Assembly (NCBI GenBank): GCA_902781215.1 | Contig: CACZIO010000002.1 | Coordinates: 1 to 64,000 of the forward strand | Length of the DNA stretch: 64,000 bases | Direction of reading: 5' to 3' | From: an uncultured Lachnospiraceae bacterium | GTDB taxonomy: Bacteria; Bacillota; Clostridia; Lachnospirales; Lachnospiraceae | Shown here: one piece after another, positions 17,297 to 25,759 of the stretch | Numbering within the stretch: position 1 is the first letter of the stretch | How the letters are laid out: each line of letters starts with the position of its first letter | Translations under genes and position numbers: made by a program | The notes under the pieces: generated by a model | Told to the model about the DNA's origin: nothing | Databases searched by the model: none | What the model saw: the letters and a program-made list of their open reading frames with translations, nothing else

Positions 17297-18772
17297 TCAT
17301 TCCTTGTGCCCGCCGACCTGGCGGTTGCGGTCACGGCCGGTGGCGCCCTCCTCAAAATTGAGTCCTTTGAGGATGGCGTTTTTGCCATACTTGTTTTTGA
17401 TCTTCAGCATGGCCTCCTGAAGGGCGCGCTCTTTTTCGAGCGTCTTTTCCTCTTTTTCCAGGGCTTCATAATCTGTGAAAAGGTCCATCTGTTCATAGAC
17501 GGGTTCCTGTGCTTTTTCCTCCGGCAGGACGTGTCCGACGACCAGGGTGATCCTCCGGATCAGGAGATCGCGGTTCACGGTCCGGTCGTAGATCCGCAGG
17601 ACGGCCTCGGTGATCAGCCTGGAGGAGGCGGTGTGCCTGGCCAGGTTTTCGGTGCCGTGGGCGTGTCTGGGAACCTTCTTTCCGTAGTAGTCGGTGGCGA
17701 CCTCTCCCTGGTAGCCCTTGTCCTGGCCGGCCAGGCTCTCGTAGCCGATGGTCAGCACCACCTGGTCTGTAGCCATGTGCTTTGCCACCAGGTCCAGGGC
17801 GGCGGCGTCCGCCATCTCCCGGACGACGATGCGGGCCTTGTCCCAGGTGTAGGGGCACATCAGGACCTGGCCGGAGGAAAAACTGCGGTCCTCCGGTTCA
17901 TACTGCTTCACGAGGTCGATGGTGCAGGGCTCCCAGCCCCAGGCGTGGTCGATCAAAAGCTCCGCGTTGACGCCGAACATGCTGTAGAGGAGGTCTTCAT
18001 CCTGCAGGCTGCACCGCGCCACATCCCCCATGGTGAAAATGCCGGCGGCCTCCAGTTTCCGGGCGTAGCCCCGGCCGACCCGCCAGAAGTCGGTGAGGGG
18101 GCGGTGGTCCCAGAGCTGGCGGCGGTAGGACATCTCATCGAGCTCGGCGATCCGGACGCCGTCCGCGTCGGGCTGTGCTTTTTTGGCCATGATATCCATG
18201 GCGATCTTGGCCAGGTAGAGGTTGGTCCCGATGCCGGCGGTGGCCGTGATGCCGGTCTCCCGATAGACCTCCCGCATCAGCTTCCTGGCCAGGTCGTGGG
18301 CAGTGAGGCGATAGGTCTCCAGGTAGCCGGTCACGTCGATCATCACCTCATCGATGGAATAGACGTGGATGTCCTCCGGCGCGATATATCGCAGGTAGAT
18401 CTGGTAGATCCGGGTGCTGTATTCCATGTAGAGGCCCATGCGGGGTGTGGCGGCGATATAGGAGAGCTTCAGGGTCGGATCCGCCTCCAGCGCGGGCATA
18501 TTATCGGATTCGCCGGAAAAGTGACCGCCGGCCCTCCGGAGCCTGGCGCGGTTGACCTCCTCCACGCGCCGCACGACCTCGAAGAGCCTGGCCCGCCCCG
18601 GTATGCCCAGGGATTTCAGGGAGGGGGACACCGCCAGGCAGATGGTCTTGCTGGTCCGCGAGACGTCCGCCACCACCAGGTTGGTGGTCAGCGGATCCAG
18701 CCCCAGCTCCCGGGCCTCCACAGAGGCATAGAAGGATTTCAGGTCGATCGCGATATAGGTTCTTTGCCGCAC
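17297..18772 (-). CDS. Y-family DNA polymerase (UmuC/DinB type, YolD-associated)
   Basis: Translesion polymerase. The palm motifs are visible: YIAIDLKSFYASVEAR near the N-terminus (first catalytic Asp) and VYSIDEVMIDVTGYL (catalytic DE), followed by TATAGIGTNLYLAKIAMD. The little-finger region follows, then a C-terminal tail with a clamp-binding-like EQMDLFTD. GTG 18772 is chosen because AGGAGG lies 5 nt upstream; the frame stays open to 18946 but that extension is not family-like. 491 aa. No clear SOS box was seen in the upstream region. Confidence 0.9.
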   Translation of the reverse strand: MRQRTYIAIDLKSFYASVEARELGLDPLTTNLVVADVSRTSKTICLAVSPSLKSLGIPGRARLFEVVRRVEEVNRARLRRAGGHFSGESDNMPALEADPTLKLSYIAATPRMGLYMEYSTRIYQIYLRYIAPEDIHVYSIDEVMIDVTGYLETYRLTAHDLARKLMREVYRETGITATAGIGTNLYLAKIAMDIMAKKAQPDADGVRIAELDEMSYRRQLWDHRPLTDFWRVGRGYARKLEAAGIFTMGDVARCSLQDEDLLYSMFGVNAELLIDHAWGWEPCTIDLVKQYEPEDRSFSSGQVLMCPYTWDKARIVVREMADAAALDLVAKHMATDQVVLTIGYESLAGQDKGYQGEVATDYYGKKVPRHAHGTENLARHTASSRLITEAVLRIYDRTVNRDLLIRRITLVVGHVLPEEKAQEPVYEQMDLFTDYEALEKEEKTLEKERALQEAMLKIKNKYGKNAILKGLNFEEGATGRDRNRQVGGHKE

Positions 18773-19015
18773 CTCTGCCTCCTTTCCATCTGACTGCAAG
18801 CTGCAGATACCGGATCCGTGAACAAGAGAAAATGGCATCTGAAAGGAACTGTAAAACTGCTTTTGCTGACGATGATCCTCAGAATCATGATCATTTTGTC
18901 CTGAAAAAATGAACATCCGAAACAGATTCTGTAAACGATTCACCATATCGGCAGAATATATTATAAACTATAATGAGCACTGACATAAACACATTACAAA
19001 AAAGGAGCAGGCAAA
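18773..19015. other. Divergent intergenic region between the Y-family polymerase and dtd
   Basis: AT-rich, with TATAAT-like sequences in both directions around 18955-18975 (for example TATAAT at 18969-18974 on the plus strand) but no good -35 partners. A LexA-type GAAC(N4)GTTC site was looked for and not found. Confidence 0.4.
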
Positions 19016-19504
19016 ATGAGATTTGTCATTCAGGTCGTGGAGGAGGCGCAGGTGCGCGTGACGCAGGAGGCGGACGGTTCGGTCCCGGAGAATGGATCCT
19101 ACGTGAGCGGGAGCATCGGCCGGGGGCTGATGGTCCTGGTCGGGATCGGAGAGAAGGACACGCCGGCCATCGCGGACCGCATGGTGGAAAAAATGCGTAA
19201 ACTCCGGATCTTCGAGGATGAGAACGGCAAGACCAACCTGGACCTGGCAGCCGTGGGCGGAGAGGTCCTGCTGGTGTCGCAGTTCACCCTGTACGCGGAC
19301 TGCAAAAAGGGCAACAGGCCTTCCTTCGTGCACGCTGGACTGCCGGAGATGTCGGAGCCCCTTTTCAACTATATCGTCGAAAAGTGCCGGGCAGCGGGCA
19401 TGCCGGTCCAGACCGGTGTCTTCGGGGCTTTTATGAAGGTGTCGCTGGTCAACAACGGGCCTTTTACCGTTGTGCTGGATTCGGACCAGATGGGCTGGTC
19501 CTGA
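19016..19504 (+). CDS. dtd: D-aminoacyl-tRNA deacylase Dtd
   Basis: Removes D-amino acids or glycine from mischarged tRNAs. The two active-site motifs are present: SQFTLYADCKKGNRPSF (about 91-107) and the cross-subunit Gly-cisPro loop near the C-terminus, NNGPFTVVLDS (about 147-157). The N-terminus MRFVIQVVEEAQVRV also fits. 162 aa, slightly longer than the usual ~150. AAGGAG precedes ATG 19016. Confidence 0.95.
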   Translation: MRFVIQVVEEAQVRVTQEADGSVPENGSYVSGSIGRGLMVLVGIGEKDTPAIADRMVEKMRKLRIFEDENGKTNLDLAAVGGEVLLVSQFTLYADCKKGNRPSFVHAGLPEMSEPLFNYIVEKCRAAGMPVQTGVFGAFMKVSLVNNGPFTVVLDSDQMGWS

Positions 19505-19508
19505 TCAT

Positions 19509-19572
19509 TCACAGATCAGCGCAGGATGCTCACGACGGTCATGAGCAGTCCACAGTCTGTGATCGTTTTTTT
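19509..19572 (+). terminator. Possible dtd terminator
   Basis: TCACAGA (19509-19515) can pair with TCTGTGA (about 19556-19562) around a branched loop that has its own GCTCA/TGAGC stem, followed by seven Ts. The long loop makes this uncertain. Confidence 0.4.
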
Positions 19573-19610
19573 AACAAAAACAATTGATTGAATAAGGAGG
19601 CGCAGTAGAT

Positions 19611-21878
19611 TTGCTGCTGGATTATCAAAAAGCGAAAAAGCTTGGGGAGAGGGCTTACAGAAGAGCAGTCATCAAGGGACAGTATCCTTACCTGCCGGCG
19701 CTGGCGGACATGGTCAAGGAGGTCGACCGCTATCCGGAGATCGATCTGGGCCGGGCGGAGATTCCGCTGGACATGATCGTGGGGACGAGGACGAGCGGGC
19801 GCCAGAACGCCTTTGCGTCCAATTTCATGCCGCTCATGGGGGAAAACACGGAGTTTGCCGCCAAGTGGAGCCACCTGTATGACGCGCAGGTGGAGGAGGG
19901 CATCCGGGATCCGGTCAAGGTCTATGAGTTCATGAACCGCTTCTACGTGGAGGAGGGCAACAAGCGCATTTCGGTTCTCCGCTATGTCGGCGCGGTCTCG
20001 GTCTATGCCAATGTCATCCGGATCCGGCCGCCCAGATCGGAGGCAGAGCCGGTCCGGGTCTATTATGAGTACCTGGATTTCTATAAGGTGACGCGGTCCT
20101 TTGAGATCGTTCTGTCGGCGCCTGGAAGTTACGAGCAGCTGGCCAGGATCCTGGAGCAGAACCTGCATGATCCCTGGCCGGAAGACCTGCTGGAGAAGCT
20201 CCATAACGGCTTCATTGCCTTCAAGTCCGTCTATCTGGCCAGGGGCGGCCGCAGGCTCAACCTGTCAGCGGGAGATGCCATGCTGATCTATCTGGGCGTC
20301 TACAGCCTGGACAGCCTGGTGCGGGAGAGCAATGACGAGATCGGGCGCAGGCTCCTGCGCCTGTGGAGGGAGTTTATTGCCGCCGCCAGCCCGGACGGGA
20401 TCGCCCTCATTGAGGAGCGGGCGGAGGCAGAGCAGAAAAAGAAGACCACGCCCATCCGCAAGGCCGCAAAGTCGGTCGTGAAAACGGTGGAGAAGACCGG
20501 CGCGGCCAGTGTCGAGGGCGCGGCGGACCTGGCGGGGGCCTTTGCGGGCATCACGGCGGGCGCGGGCGCGGCGGTCGCGGCCAGAAACGCGGTGCGTACC
20601 GGCCTGGGCGCGGTCCTGCCGGTCCAGACGGCAGATGCCGGCGGCACAGGGCGCAGATATTCCCCGGCCCACCCGCTCCGGATCGCTTTTCTCTATGAAA
20701 AAGAGGCGGACCGGTCCGGCTGGGTCTACGGACATGAGCTGGGACGGAGCCACCTGAAGGATGCTTTCGGGAGCCTGGTGGAGACCACGGCGGTCTATGA
20801 CTGTTGTACCCAGGACCGGATCGGGAAGGCTTTTGAGGAAGCCCGGGATGACGGATGCAGCATGATCTTTGCCACGTCGCCGGCCTTCACCCGCCAGGCA
20901 CTGCGCTTTGCGGTTGAGAATCCCGACATCCGGGTCCTGAACTGCAGCTGTAACCAGACCAAACACGCCATGCGTTTTTACTACGGTAAGATGTATGAGG
21001 CCAAATTTCTCATGGGTGCCTTGGCGGCCAGTCTGACCGATGATCACCTGATCGGTTACATCGCAGGCAGCAGGGATGTGGCGGCCGTCTCCAATATCAA
21101 TGCCTTCGCGCGCGGCGCCCAGCTGATCGATCCCTTGTGCCGGATCGAGGTGCAGTGGCTGCCGGAGGAGGGCAAGGCTGGTGAGATCGGGCAGGATGAT
21201 CAGAACGGGATCCTGACGCGGGAACAGCTCCGCGAGCAGGCGGTCGAGTCCCTGTTCAATCATGCTGACGCGGGTGCGCAGACTGAGTCTGAGCAGTTGA
21301 AAGCCGGGCATACCGGGGCCGAACAACATACCGGGGCAGGGCAGATGCCGGTATATTCAGGCGGCGACTGCCGGAACCACGTGGAGACAGCTTACCCGAT
21401 ACATGGAGGCGACTACCGGATCCACATCATTTCGGACATCGACATGGTGCGGCCCGGGGAGGCGGACCGCCGTTACGGCCTCTATCTGCGCGACGATGCC
21501 GGGAGGCTCAAAAGGCTGGCGGCGCCGGTCTGGAACTGGGGCGCATTCTATGAGATCGTGGTCCGCAGGATGCTGGACGGGTCCTACGACAATGTGCCGG
21601 ACGACCACAGGGACCGCGCCATGAACTACTGGATGGGTCTCTCCTCGGGCCTGATCGATATCATCCTGTCCGATGACCTGCCGAAGCCCTCCTACAGGCT
21701 GATGGAACTGCTCCGGAAGGGGATTACCGACGGATGGATCGACCCCTTTGACGGACGCATGACCGCGCAGGACGGAACCGCCCGCGGAGAGGAGGGAAAG
21801 CCACTGTCCGCCGCGGAGGTCATGGAAATGGACTGGTTCGTGGAAAACGTGGACGGAGATGTAAGAAGAAGTTTCTGA
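19611..21878 (+). CDS. BMP-family-like protein with a ParB-like N-terminal region
   Basis: A 755-aa protein without a signal peptide, so it is probably cytoplasmic. Residues about 45-125 resemble a ParB/sulfiredoxin-like fold (IPLDMIVGTRTSGRQNAFAS; EEGNKRISVLRYVGA). A Lys/Ala-rich hinge at about 285-345 leads to a BMP/PnrA-like periplasmic-binding domain (PLRIAFLYEKEADRSGWVYG; SMIFATSPAFTRQALRFA; KFLMGALAASLTDDHLIGYI), interrupted by a Gly/Thr-rich insert at about 550-600. BMP domains bind nucleosides, so nucleoside sensing is possible but unproven. The start is TTG 19611, 10 nt after AAGGAGG. Confidence 0.7.
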   Translation: MLLDYQKAKKLGERAYRRAVIKGQYPYLPALADMVKEVDRYPEIDLGRAEIPLDMIVGTRTSGRQNAFASNFMPLMGENTEFAAKWSHLYDAQVEEGIRDPVKVYEFMNRFYVEEGNKRISVLRYVGAVSVYANVIRIRPPRSEAEPVRVYYEYLDFYKVTRSFEIVLSAPGSYEQLARILEQNLHDPWPEDLLEKLHNGFIAFKSVYLARGGRRLNLSAGDAMLIYLGVYSLDSLVRESNDEIGRRLLRLWREFIAAASPDGIALIEERAEAEQKKKTTPIRKAAKSVVKTVEKTGAASVEGAADLAGAFAGITAGAGAAVAARNAVRTGLGAVLPVQTADAGGTGRRYSPAHPLRIAFLYEKEADRSGWVYGHELGRSHLKDAFGSLVETTAVYDCCTQDRIGKAFEEARDDGCSMIFATSPAFTRQALRFAVENPDIRVLNCSCNQTKHAMRFYYGKMYEAKFLMGALAASLTDDHLIGYIAGSRDVAAVSNINAFARGAQLIDPLCRIEVQWLPEEGKAGEIGQDDQNGILTREQLREQAVESLFNHADAGAQTESEQLKAGHTGAEQHTGAGQMPVYSGGDCRNHVETAYPIHGGDYRIHIISDIDMVRPGEADRRYGLYLRDDAGRLKRLAAPVWNWGAFYEIVVRRMLDGSYDNVPDDHRDRAMNYWMGLSSGLIDIILSDDLPKPSYRLMELLRKGITDGWIDPFDGRMTAQDGTARGEEGKPLSAAEVMEMDWFVENVDGDVRRSF

Positions 21879-21893
21879 GAAGAAACACTTGTG

Positions 21894-22044
21894 ACCTGTC
21901 TCCCGGTTTCAAGAGAACCGGGAGACAGGTTCCGGCGGTCTGAAAGAACCGGGAGATACGTCCCGGGTGGCTTATTGACGGATCCCGGGGACAGGGAACA
22001 GGGCTTAAGAGAACCGGGAGCCAGGTCCCGGGCAGCTTGCCGGC
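21894..22044. repeat. Palindromic repeat cluster (GAACCGGGAG family)
   Basis: A 15-bp perfect inverted repeat, 21894-21908 with 21916-21930, carries CTGTCTCCCGGTT/AACCGGGAGACAG; it may also terminate the preceding gene. Two further degenerate copies of GAACCGGGAG...CCCGGG follow up to about 22044. The same core recurs at 28652, 48216, 49947, 52844 and 60838. Confidence 0.75.
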
Positions 22045-22074
22045 AGGGAGTGAGAACTGACAGGGGATGTTGTA

Positions 22075-22686
22075 ATGAAAATACTGGTCATTGCCGATAT
22101 GGAATCGAAGGCGCTGTGGGACTATTTTGAGCCTGAAAAGCTCGAGGATGTGGATTTGATTATTTCATGTGGGGACCTGAATCCCCGCTATCTGGAGTTT
22201 CTGGTGACGATGGCTCATTGTCCGCTGGTCTATGTCCACGGCAATCACGACGGCGCCTACGAGAAGGATCCGCCGGAGGGGTGCGAGTGCATCGAGGACA
22301 TGATCTACAGGTATAAGGGGCTCCGCATCCTGGGCCTGGGCGGCTCCATGCGCTACAAGGAGGGCCCCTGCATGTACACGGAGGGGCAGATGCGGATGCG
22401 GGCCCTGAAAGGGAGGCTGAGGGCCTTTCTGACGGGTGGGATCGACATTCTGGTGACCCATGCGCCCGCGGCCGGCTGCGGGGACATGGAGGATCTGCCT
22501 CATCGGGGCTTTACCTGCTTCAACAACCTGATGCAGGCCCTTCATCCCCGCCTGATGCTGCATGGCCATGTGCACAAGAGCTACGGCCACTTCACCCGGG
22601 AGCTGGAGCACCCGTCCGGGACGCGGATCGTCAATGCCTATGAATACTGTTATGTGGAAACCGAAGAGCCCGCGGGCGTCAGCTGA
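22075..22686 (+). CDS. Metallophosphoesterase
   Basis: Calcineurin-like phosphoesterase of 203 aa. The metal site is complete: ILVIADMES (D-x-E/H variant of D-x-H at 7-9), ISCGDLNPRYLEF, VHGNHDG, VTHAPA and LMLHGHVHKSY. The first motif has Glu where most members have His, which may alter the metal site. It resembles small stand-alone predicted phosphoesterases. Transcribed with its own SD (GGGATG region); probably ended by the hairpin at its 3' end. Confidence 0.85.
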   Translation: MKILVIADMESKALWDYFEPEKLEDVDLIISCGDLNPRYLEFLVTMAHCPLVYVHGNHDGAYEKDPPEGCECIEDMIYRYKGLRILGLGGSMRYKEGPCMYTEGQMRMRALKGRLRAFLTGGIDILVTHAPAAGCGDMEDLPHRGFTCFNNLMQALHPRLMLHGHVHKSYGHFTRELEHPSGTRIVNAYEYCYVETEEPAGVS

Positions 22687-22703
22687 CAGCCCCGGGCTCT
22701 TTG
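22665..22703 (+). terminator. Weak terminator overlapping the phosphoesterase 3' end
   Basis: AGAGCCCG (22665-22672, still coding) pairs with CGGGCTCT (22693-22700), followed only by TTT. The T-run is poor. Confidence 0.45.
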
Positions 22704-22825
22704 CATACACCGAAAAATGATTGCTTCCACAGGCAGATACTTGCAGTGTTGGCAGAAAATGACCTGCCGGACAGGACCGGGCCCCGGAAGTCGTCCGGCG
22801 CACTCTGTTTGTCAACTTCGTAACA

Positions 22826-22854
22826 TTGCCAACTATACGGAAAAATCTTATAAT
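22826..22854 (+). promoter_or_regulatory. Promoter of the PsuG-like gene
   Basis: TTGCCA (22826-22831), a 17-nt spacer, TATAAT (22849-22854), about 115 nt before the start codon. Confidence 0.8.
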
Positions 22855-22969
22855 AGAAGCTGGTTGTAAAACCTGTTGAAAACCGGCGGCGAAGGCATTG
22901 CATTCTGATGGAATTTCAGCGCCCCCGGCAGCCCGGATATCACTGTTCTTTGTATGAAGGGAGGCTTCC

Positions 22970-24577
22970 ATGGGAAAGATCGTGTCGGATTTTTATCAGA
23001 CTGTATGTCCTGCCGAGGAGATGGAGGTTTCTTTCAGTGCCGGGGAGCTTCTGCGCATGGCTTCCATGGATGTGCAGGAGGAGTACGCAGGATGGATCGA
23101 GGACGACGGGGACTATATCCCCGGAGATATGCTGCTGGCCCTGCTGCGCGACCCCGCCTTTTTCGCCGAGCTGATGAGTATGCGGGATGCGGGGGAACCG
23201 GTCATCCTGAGCGGCGTCACAATGGCGTTTACGCCTGACCATGTCGGAAACATGGGCCTGGAGGACGAGGACGTCTCTGAAAACGTGATCCGCTTTATGG
23301 AGAGCGAGGACACCATGGCGGACTGCATCCGCGCCGCGATGAGCGGCCGGAGGGGCCATGTATCGGCCCTCTATGTCTTTGCCAACGGATGGGTCGGCAT
23401 TGAGACGGAATGTCTGGCGGACACGTCTTGGCAGGAGGCGGCCGGCATGGCACCGGCCGACACACCCGCCGGGCCGGAGGAGGTCTACGAGCCCGCGGAG
23501 AGCTATCTCTTCTCCGACGAGGGAGACCTGGTGGCGACGCCGGACCTGCACTACGACATCGATGCCTGGATGGACTTCGTGGACCTGTTTTCGGTCGTCC
23601 ACGAGGAGGCTGCCGCGGCGGAGGACGTCAGGGGCGTTCAGGAAACAGAGGATGCGGAGGACAGCGGACAGAGCTTCATCGTCTTTTCCGATGAGGTGCA
23701 GGAGGCCATGCAGGCGGGAAAGCCGGTCGTGGTCATCGAGTCTGTGGCGACCTTCGGCGGCATGATCTATCCGGGCATCTCGGAATTTGCCTTTCGCATG
23801 CGCAATTCCATCCGGGAGAACGGCGCGACACCCGCTTTTACAGCGATCATCCGCGGCCAGATCCACGTGGGTCTGTCGGACGATGAGATCCTCTACCTGG
23901 AAAAAAACAGGGGCACCATGCTCAGGGCCTCCATCAGGGACATCCCCATCCTGCTGGCAAAGAAGGCGGACGGGGTTCTGACGATCGCGGCCGCCATGCA
24001 GGTGGCTGCCATGGTGGGACTGACGGTTGTCTGCGGGAGCGGCATCGGCGGCGCCCAGGCGGGCTCGGACCACATGATGGACATCTCGCCGGACCTCGAG
24101 TCCGTCGCGGCCAACACGGTCATGGTCATCGCCTCCGGCACCAAGCCCATCCTGGACCTGGGCCTGACCATGGAGTATCTGGAGACCAAGGGCGTGCCGG
24201 TCATCGGCTACAGGACGGACCTCATGCCTGAGTACATGGTCCGGGGCAGCGGCTACCGCCTGACCTACCGCATGGACAAGCCGGAGGAGCTGGCCCAGGT
24301 CATGAAGATCAAGGCCAAGATGGGCATTCCCGGCGGCGTGCTGGTGGTGAACCCGATCCCCAAGGAATTCGAGCTGGACCCGGCCAGGACCAAAGAGGCC
24401 TACGAGTCGGCGGCAGCCGATGTCCGCGCCAACAATGTCCGCGGAAAGGCCATCACGCCCTACATGATGGGCCGCATCAAGGCCTACCTCGGCCAGGAGA
24501 GCGTCAACGCCCAGAAGGAATTCATGATCAGCACTGCCATCCTCGCGGCGAAGACCGCAGCCGCGATCCGCAGATAA
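22970..24577 (+). CDS. Pseudouridine-5'-phosphate glycosidase-like protein with a long N-terminal extension
   Basis: Residues about 240-535 match PsuG, which reversibly cleaves pseudouridine-5'-phosphate to uracil and ribose-5-phosphate. The catalytic-type Glu is in VVVIESVATFGGMIYP, the metal Asp in GSDHMMDISPDLESV and the Lys in SGTKPILDLGLTMEYLETK. The first ~235 residues are extra, acidic, with no motif I recognise, and end in an E/D/A-rich linker. GGGAGG precedes ATG 22970. No psuK partner is nearby, so a modified substrate is possible. The 3' end is partly duplicated downstream. Confidence 0.78.
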   Translation: MGKIVSDFYQTVCPAEEMEVSFSAGELLRMASMDVQEEYAGWIEDDGDYIPGDMLLALLRDPAFFAELMSMRDAGEPVILSGVTMAFTPDHVGNMGLEDEDVSENVIRFMESEDTMADCIRAAMSGRRGHVSALYVFANGWVGIETECLADTSWQEAAGMAPADTPAGPEEVYEPAESYLFSDEGDLVATPDLHYDIDAWMDFVDLFSVVHEEAAAAEDVRGVQETEDAEDSGQSFIVFSDEVQEAMQAGKPVVVIESVATFGGMIYPGISEFAFRMRNSIRENGATPAFTAIIRGQIHVGLSDDEILYLEKNRGTMLRASIRDIPILLAKKADGVLTIAAAMQVAAMVGLTVVCGSGIGGAQAGSDHMMDISPDLESVAANTVMVIASGTKPILDLGLTMEYLETKGVPVIGYRTDLMPEYMVRGSGYRLTYRMDKPEELAQVMKIKAKMGIPGGVLVVNPIPKEFELDPARTKEAYESAAADVRANNVRGKAITPYMMGRIKAYLGQESVNAQKEFMISTAILAAKTAAAIRR

Positions 24578-24655
24578 ACAAAACTGAGGATAGGAGCAGC
24601 CCTGTACTTCCGTGCGGGCCAGGACCGCGGCCGCGATCCGCAGGTAAAAAAAACT
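24545..24655. repeat. Imperfect 70-bp duplication of the psuG-like gene's 3' end
   Basis: The last codons, stop and following A-rich stretch (GACCGCAGCCGCGATCCGCA at 24553) recur at 24623 as GACCGCGGCCGCGATCCGCA, with GGTAAAAAAAACT replacing GATAAACAAAACT. Confidence 0.75.
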
Positions 24656-24696
24656 TCGAACGAAAAATATCCCTTTCGGAATTTCCACGGGGAATG

Positions 24697-24702
24697 TATA
24701 AT
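24697..24702 (+). promoter_or_regulatory. Candidate -10 box for the first nitrogenase-like operon
   Basis: TATAAT at 24697-24702 with a weak TTTCGG at -35 (17-nt spacer). Transcription would start near 24709, at the 5' edge of the structured leader. Confidence 0.5.
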
Positions 24703-24712
24703 TGATTTAAAT

Positions 24713-24913
24713 CTGTCAATCTGACGGGAAGCATGCGTTTCGACCCGAAAGAGTCTGACAGGAGACAGGAAAAAGAACAAGAACAAGCCCCGGCCGCAGG
24801 ATCACATTTGTCTTTTTGCGGTCTGACGGCTTCACGGCTTGACATCAGCTTTTGCTTTTGTAAACCTGCATCCTGAGACTCCTTTTGCGTCATGCGCAGA
24901 AGGAGTCTTTTTT
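24713..24913 (+). promoter_or_regulatory. Riboswitch-like or attenuator leader of the nifH-like 1 gene
   Basis: Three structures compete. Stem A pairs CTGTCA (24713-24718) with TGACAG (24756-24761), with inner GAC/GTC and GGG/CCC pairs around a GAAAGA internal loop. An antiterminator can pair GAGTCT, AGGA and AGG in 24751-24769 with AGACTC, TCCT and CCT in 24865-24881. The terminator pairs AGACTCCTT (24876-24884) with AAGGAGTCT (24900-24908), followed by Ts to 24913. Stem A and the antiterminator exclude each other, as do antiterminator and terminator. The SD (AAGGAG) lies inside the terminator's 3' arm. I do not recognise a known aptamer class. Confidence 0.65.
24876..24913 (+). terminator. 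Terminator directly at the nifH-like 1 start codon
   Basis: A 9-bp stem AGACTCCTT/AAGGAGTCT with a loop that can fold further (TGCG/CGCA), then six Ts ending at the base before ATG 24914. It is the expression platform of the leader described above. Confidence 0.8.
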
Positions 24914-25672
24914 ATGATCAAAATAGCTGTATACGGAAAAGGCGGAATCGGAAAATCGACAGTCACGAGCCATCTGGCGGCGGCCTTTGCCACCCTGGGC
25001 AAACGCGTGATCCAGATCGGCTGCGATCCCAAGGCGGATTCCACCATCAACCTGCTGGGCGGCCAGCCCCTGCGCCCGGTCATGAATTACCTGCGCGAGG
25101 AGGATGAGGAGCCGGAGACCATCGAGGAGATCTCGAAGGTCGGTTTCGGCGGGATCCTCTGCATCGAGACCGGGGGCCCGACCCCGGGTCTGGGCTGCGC
25201 GGGCCGCGGCATCATCGCCACCTTCCAGCTCCTCGAGGACCTGCGCCTGTTCGAGACCTGGAAGCCCGACGTGGTCCTCTACGATGTCCTGGGCGACGTG
25301 GTCTGCGGCGGTTTCGCGGCCCCCATCCGGGAGGGCTACGCGGAGGAGGTCCTGATCGTCACCTCCGGTGAAAAAATGGCCCTCTACGCGGCCAACAACA
25401 TCGCCAGCGCCGTGGAGAACTTCGCCGACCGGAGCTATGCCCGCCTGCGCGGCGTCATCCTCAATCACCGCAACGTTGTCGGCGAGGATGAAAAGGTCCG
25501 GGCCTTCGCGGATTCCAGGGGCCTGGAGATCGTCGGGGAGATTCCCCGCAGCGATGACATCACCCGCTGGGAGGACCAGGGAAAGACGACCATCGAGGGC
25601 GACCCCGCCCTTCCGGTCAGCCGGACCTTCCTGGACCTTGCTCAGAAGCTGATCGCGGAAAAAGAAAACTGA
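24914..25672 (+). CDS. NifH-like nitrogenase-family reductase, copy 1
   Basis: ATP-dependent [4Fe-4S] reductase of the NifH/BchL/CfbC superfamily, predicted to pass electrons to a NifDK-like partner. The P-loop is GKGGIGKS (8-15), and CDPKADST follows at 37-44. Cluster ligands are C95 in [12 protein letters not shown] and C131 in [19 protein letters not shown], so it is a true homodimeric iron protein rather than MinD/ParA. At 252 aa it is slightly shorter than NifH. ATG 24914 uses an SD buried in the terminator stem. The next gene, 87 bp on, encodes the presumed catalytic partner. Confidence 0.93.
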   Translation: MIKIAVYGKGGIGKSTVTSHLAAAFATLGKRVIQIGCDPKADSTINLLGGQPLRPVMNYLREEDEEPETIEEISKVGFGGILCIETGGPTPGLGCAGRGIIATFQLLEDLRLFETWKPDVVLYDVLGDVVCGGFAAPIREGYAEEVLIVTSGEKMALYAANNIASAVENFADRSYARLRGVILNHRNVVGEDEKVRAFADSRGLEIVGEIPRSDDITRWEDQGKTTIEGDPALPVSRTFLDLAQKLIAEKEN

Positions 25673-25759
25673 GTTGTTTGCGTGATTTCCTGCGGTGCAC
25701 AGGACTCACGGGAACTTCTTTCATCGTACATGTTTTTTGCTGAGAGGTCATAACACCAA

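Noticed and set aside
16842..17300. Longer YolD-like protein starting at 17300
   Set aside because: The added residues do not resemble the family N-terminus and the SD spacing is too short, although the ATGA overlap with the polymerase gene makes it possible.
18773..19015. SOS (LexA) box for the Y-family polymerase
   Set aside because: No GAAC(N4)GTTC-type site was found in the intergenic region.
24713..24884. A known riboswitch (cobalamin, Moco, SAM, c-di-GMP)
   Set aside because: I compared the remembered conserved cores by eye and none fits. It is left as an unclassified switch-like leader.
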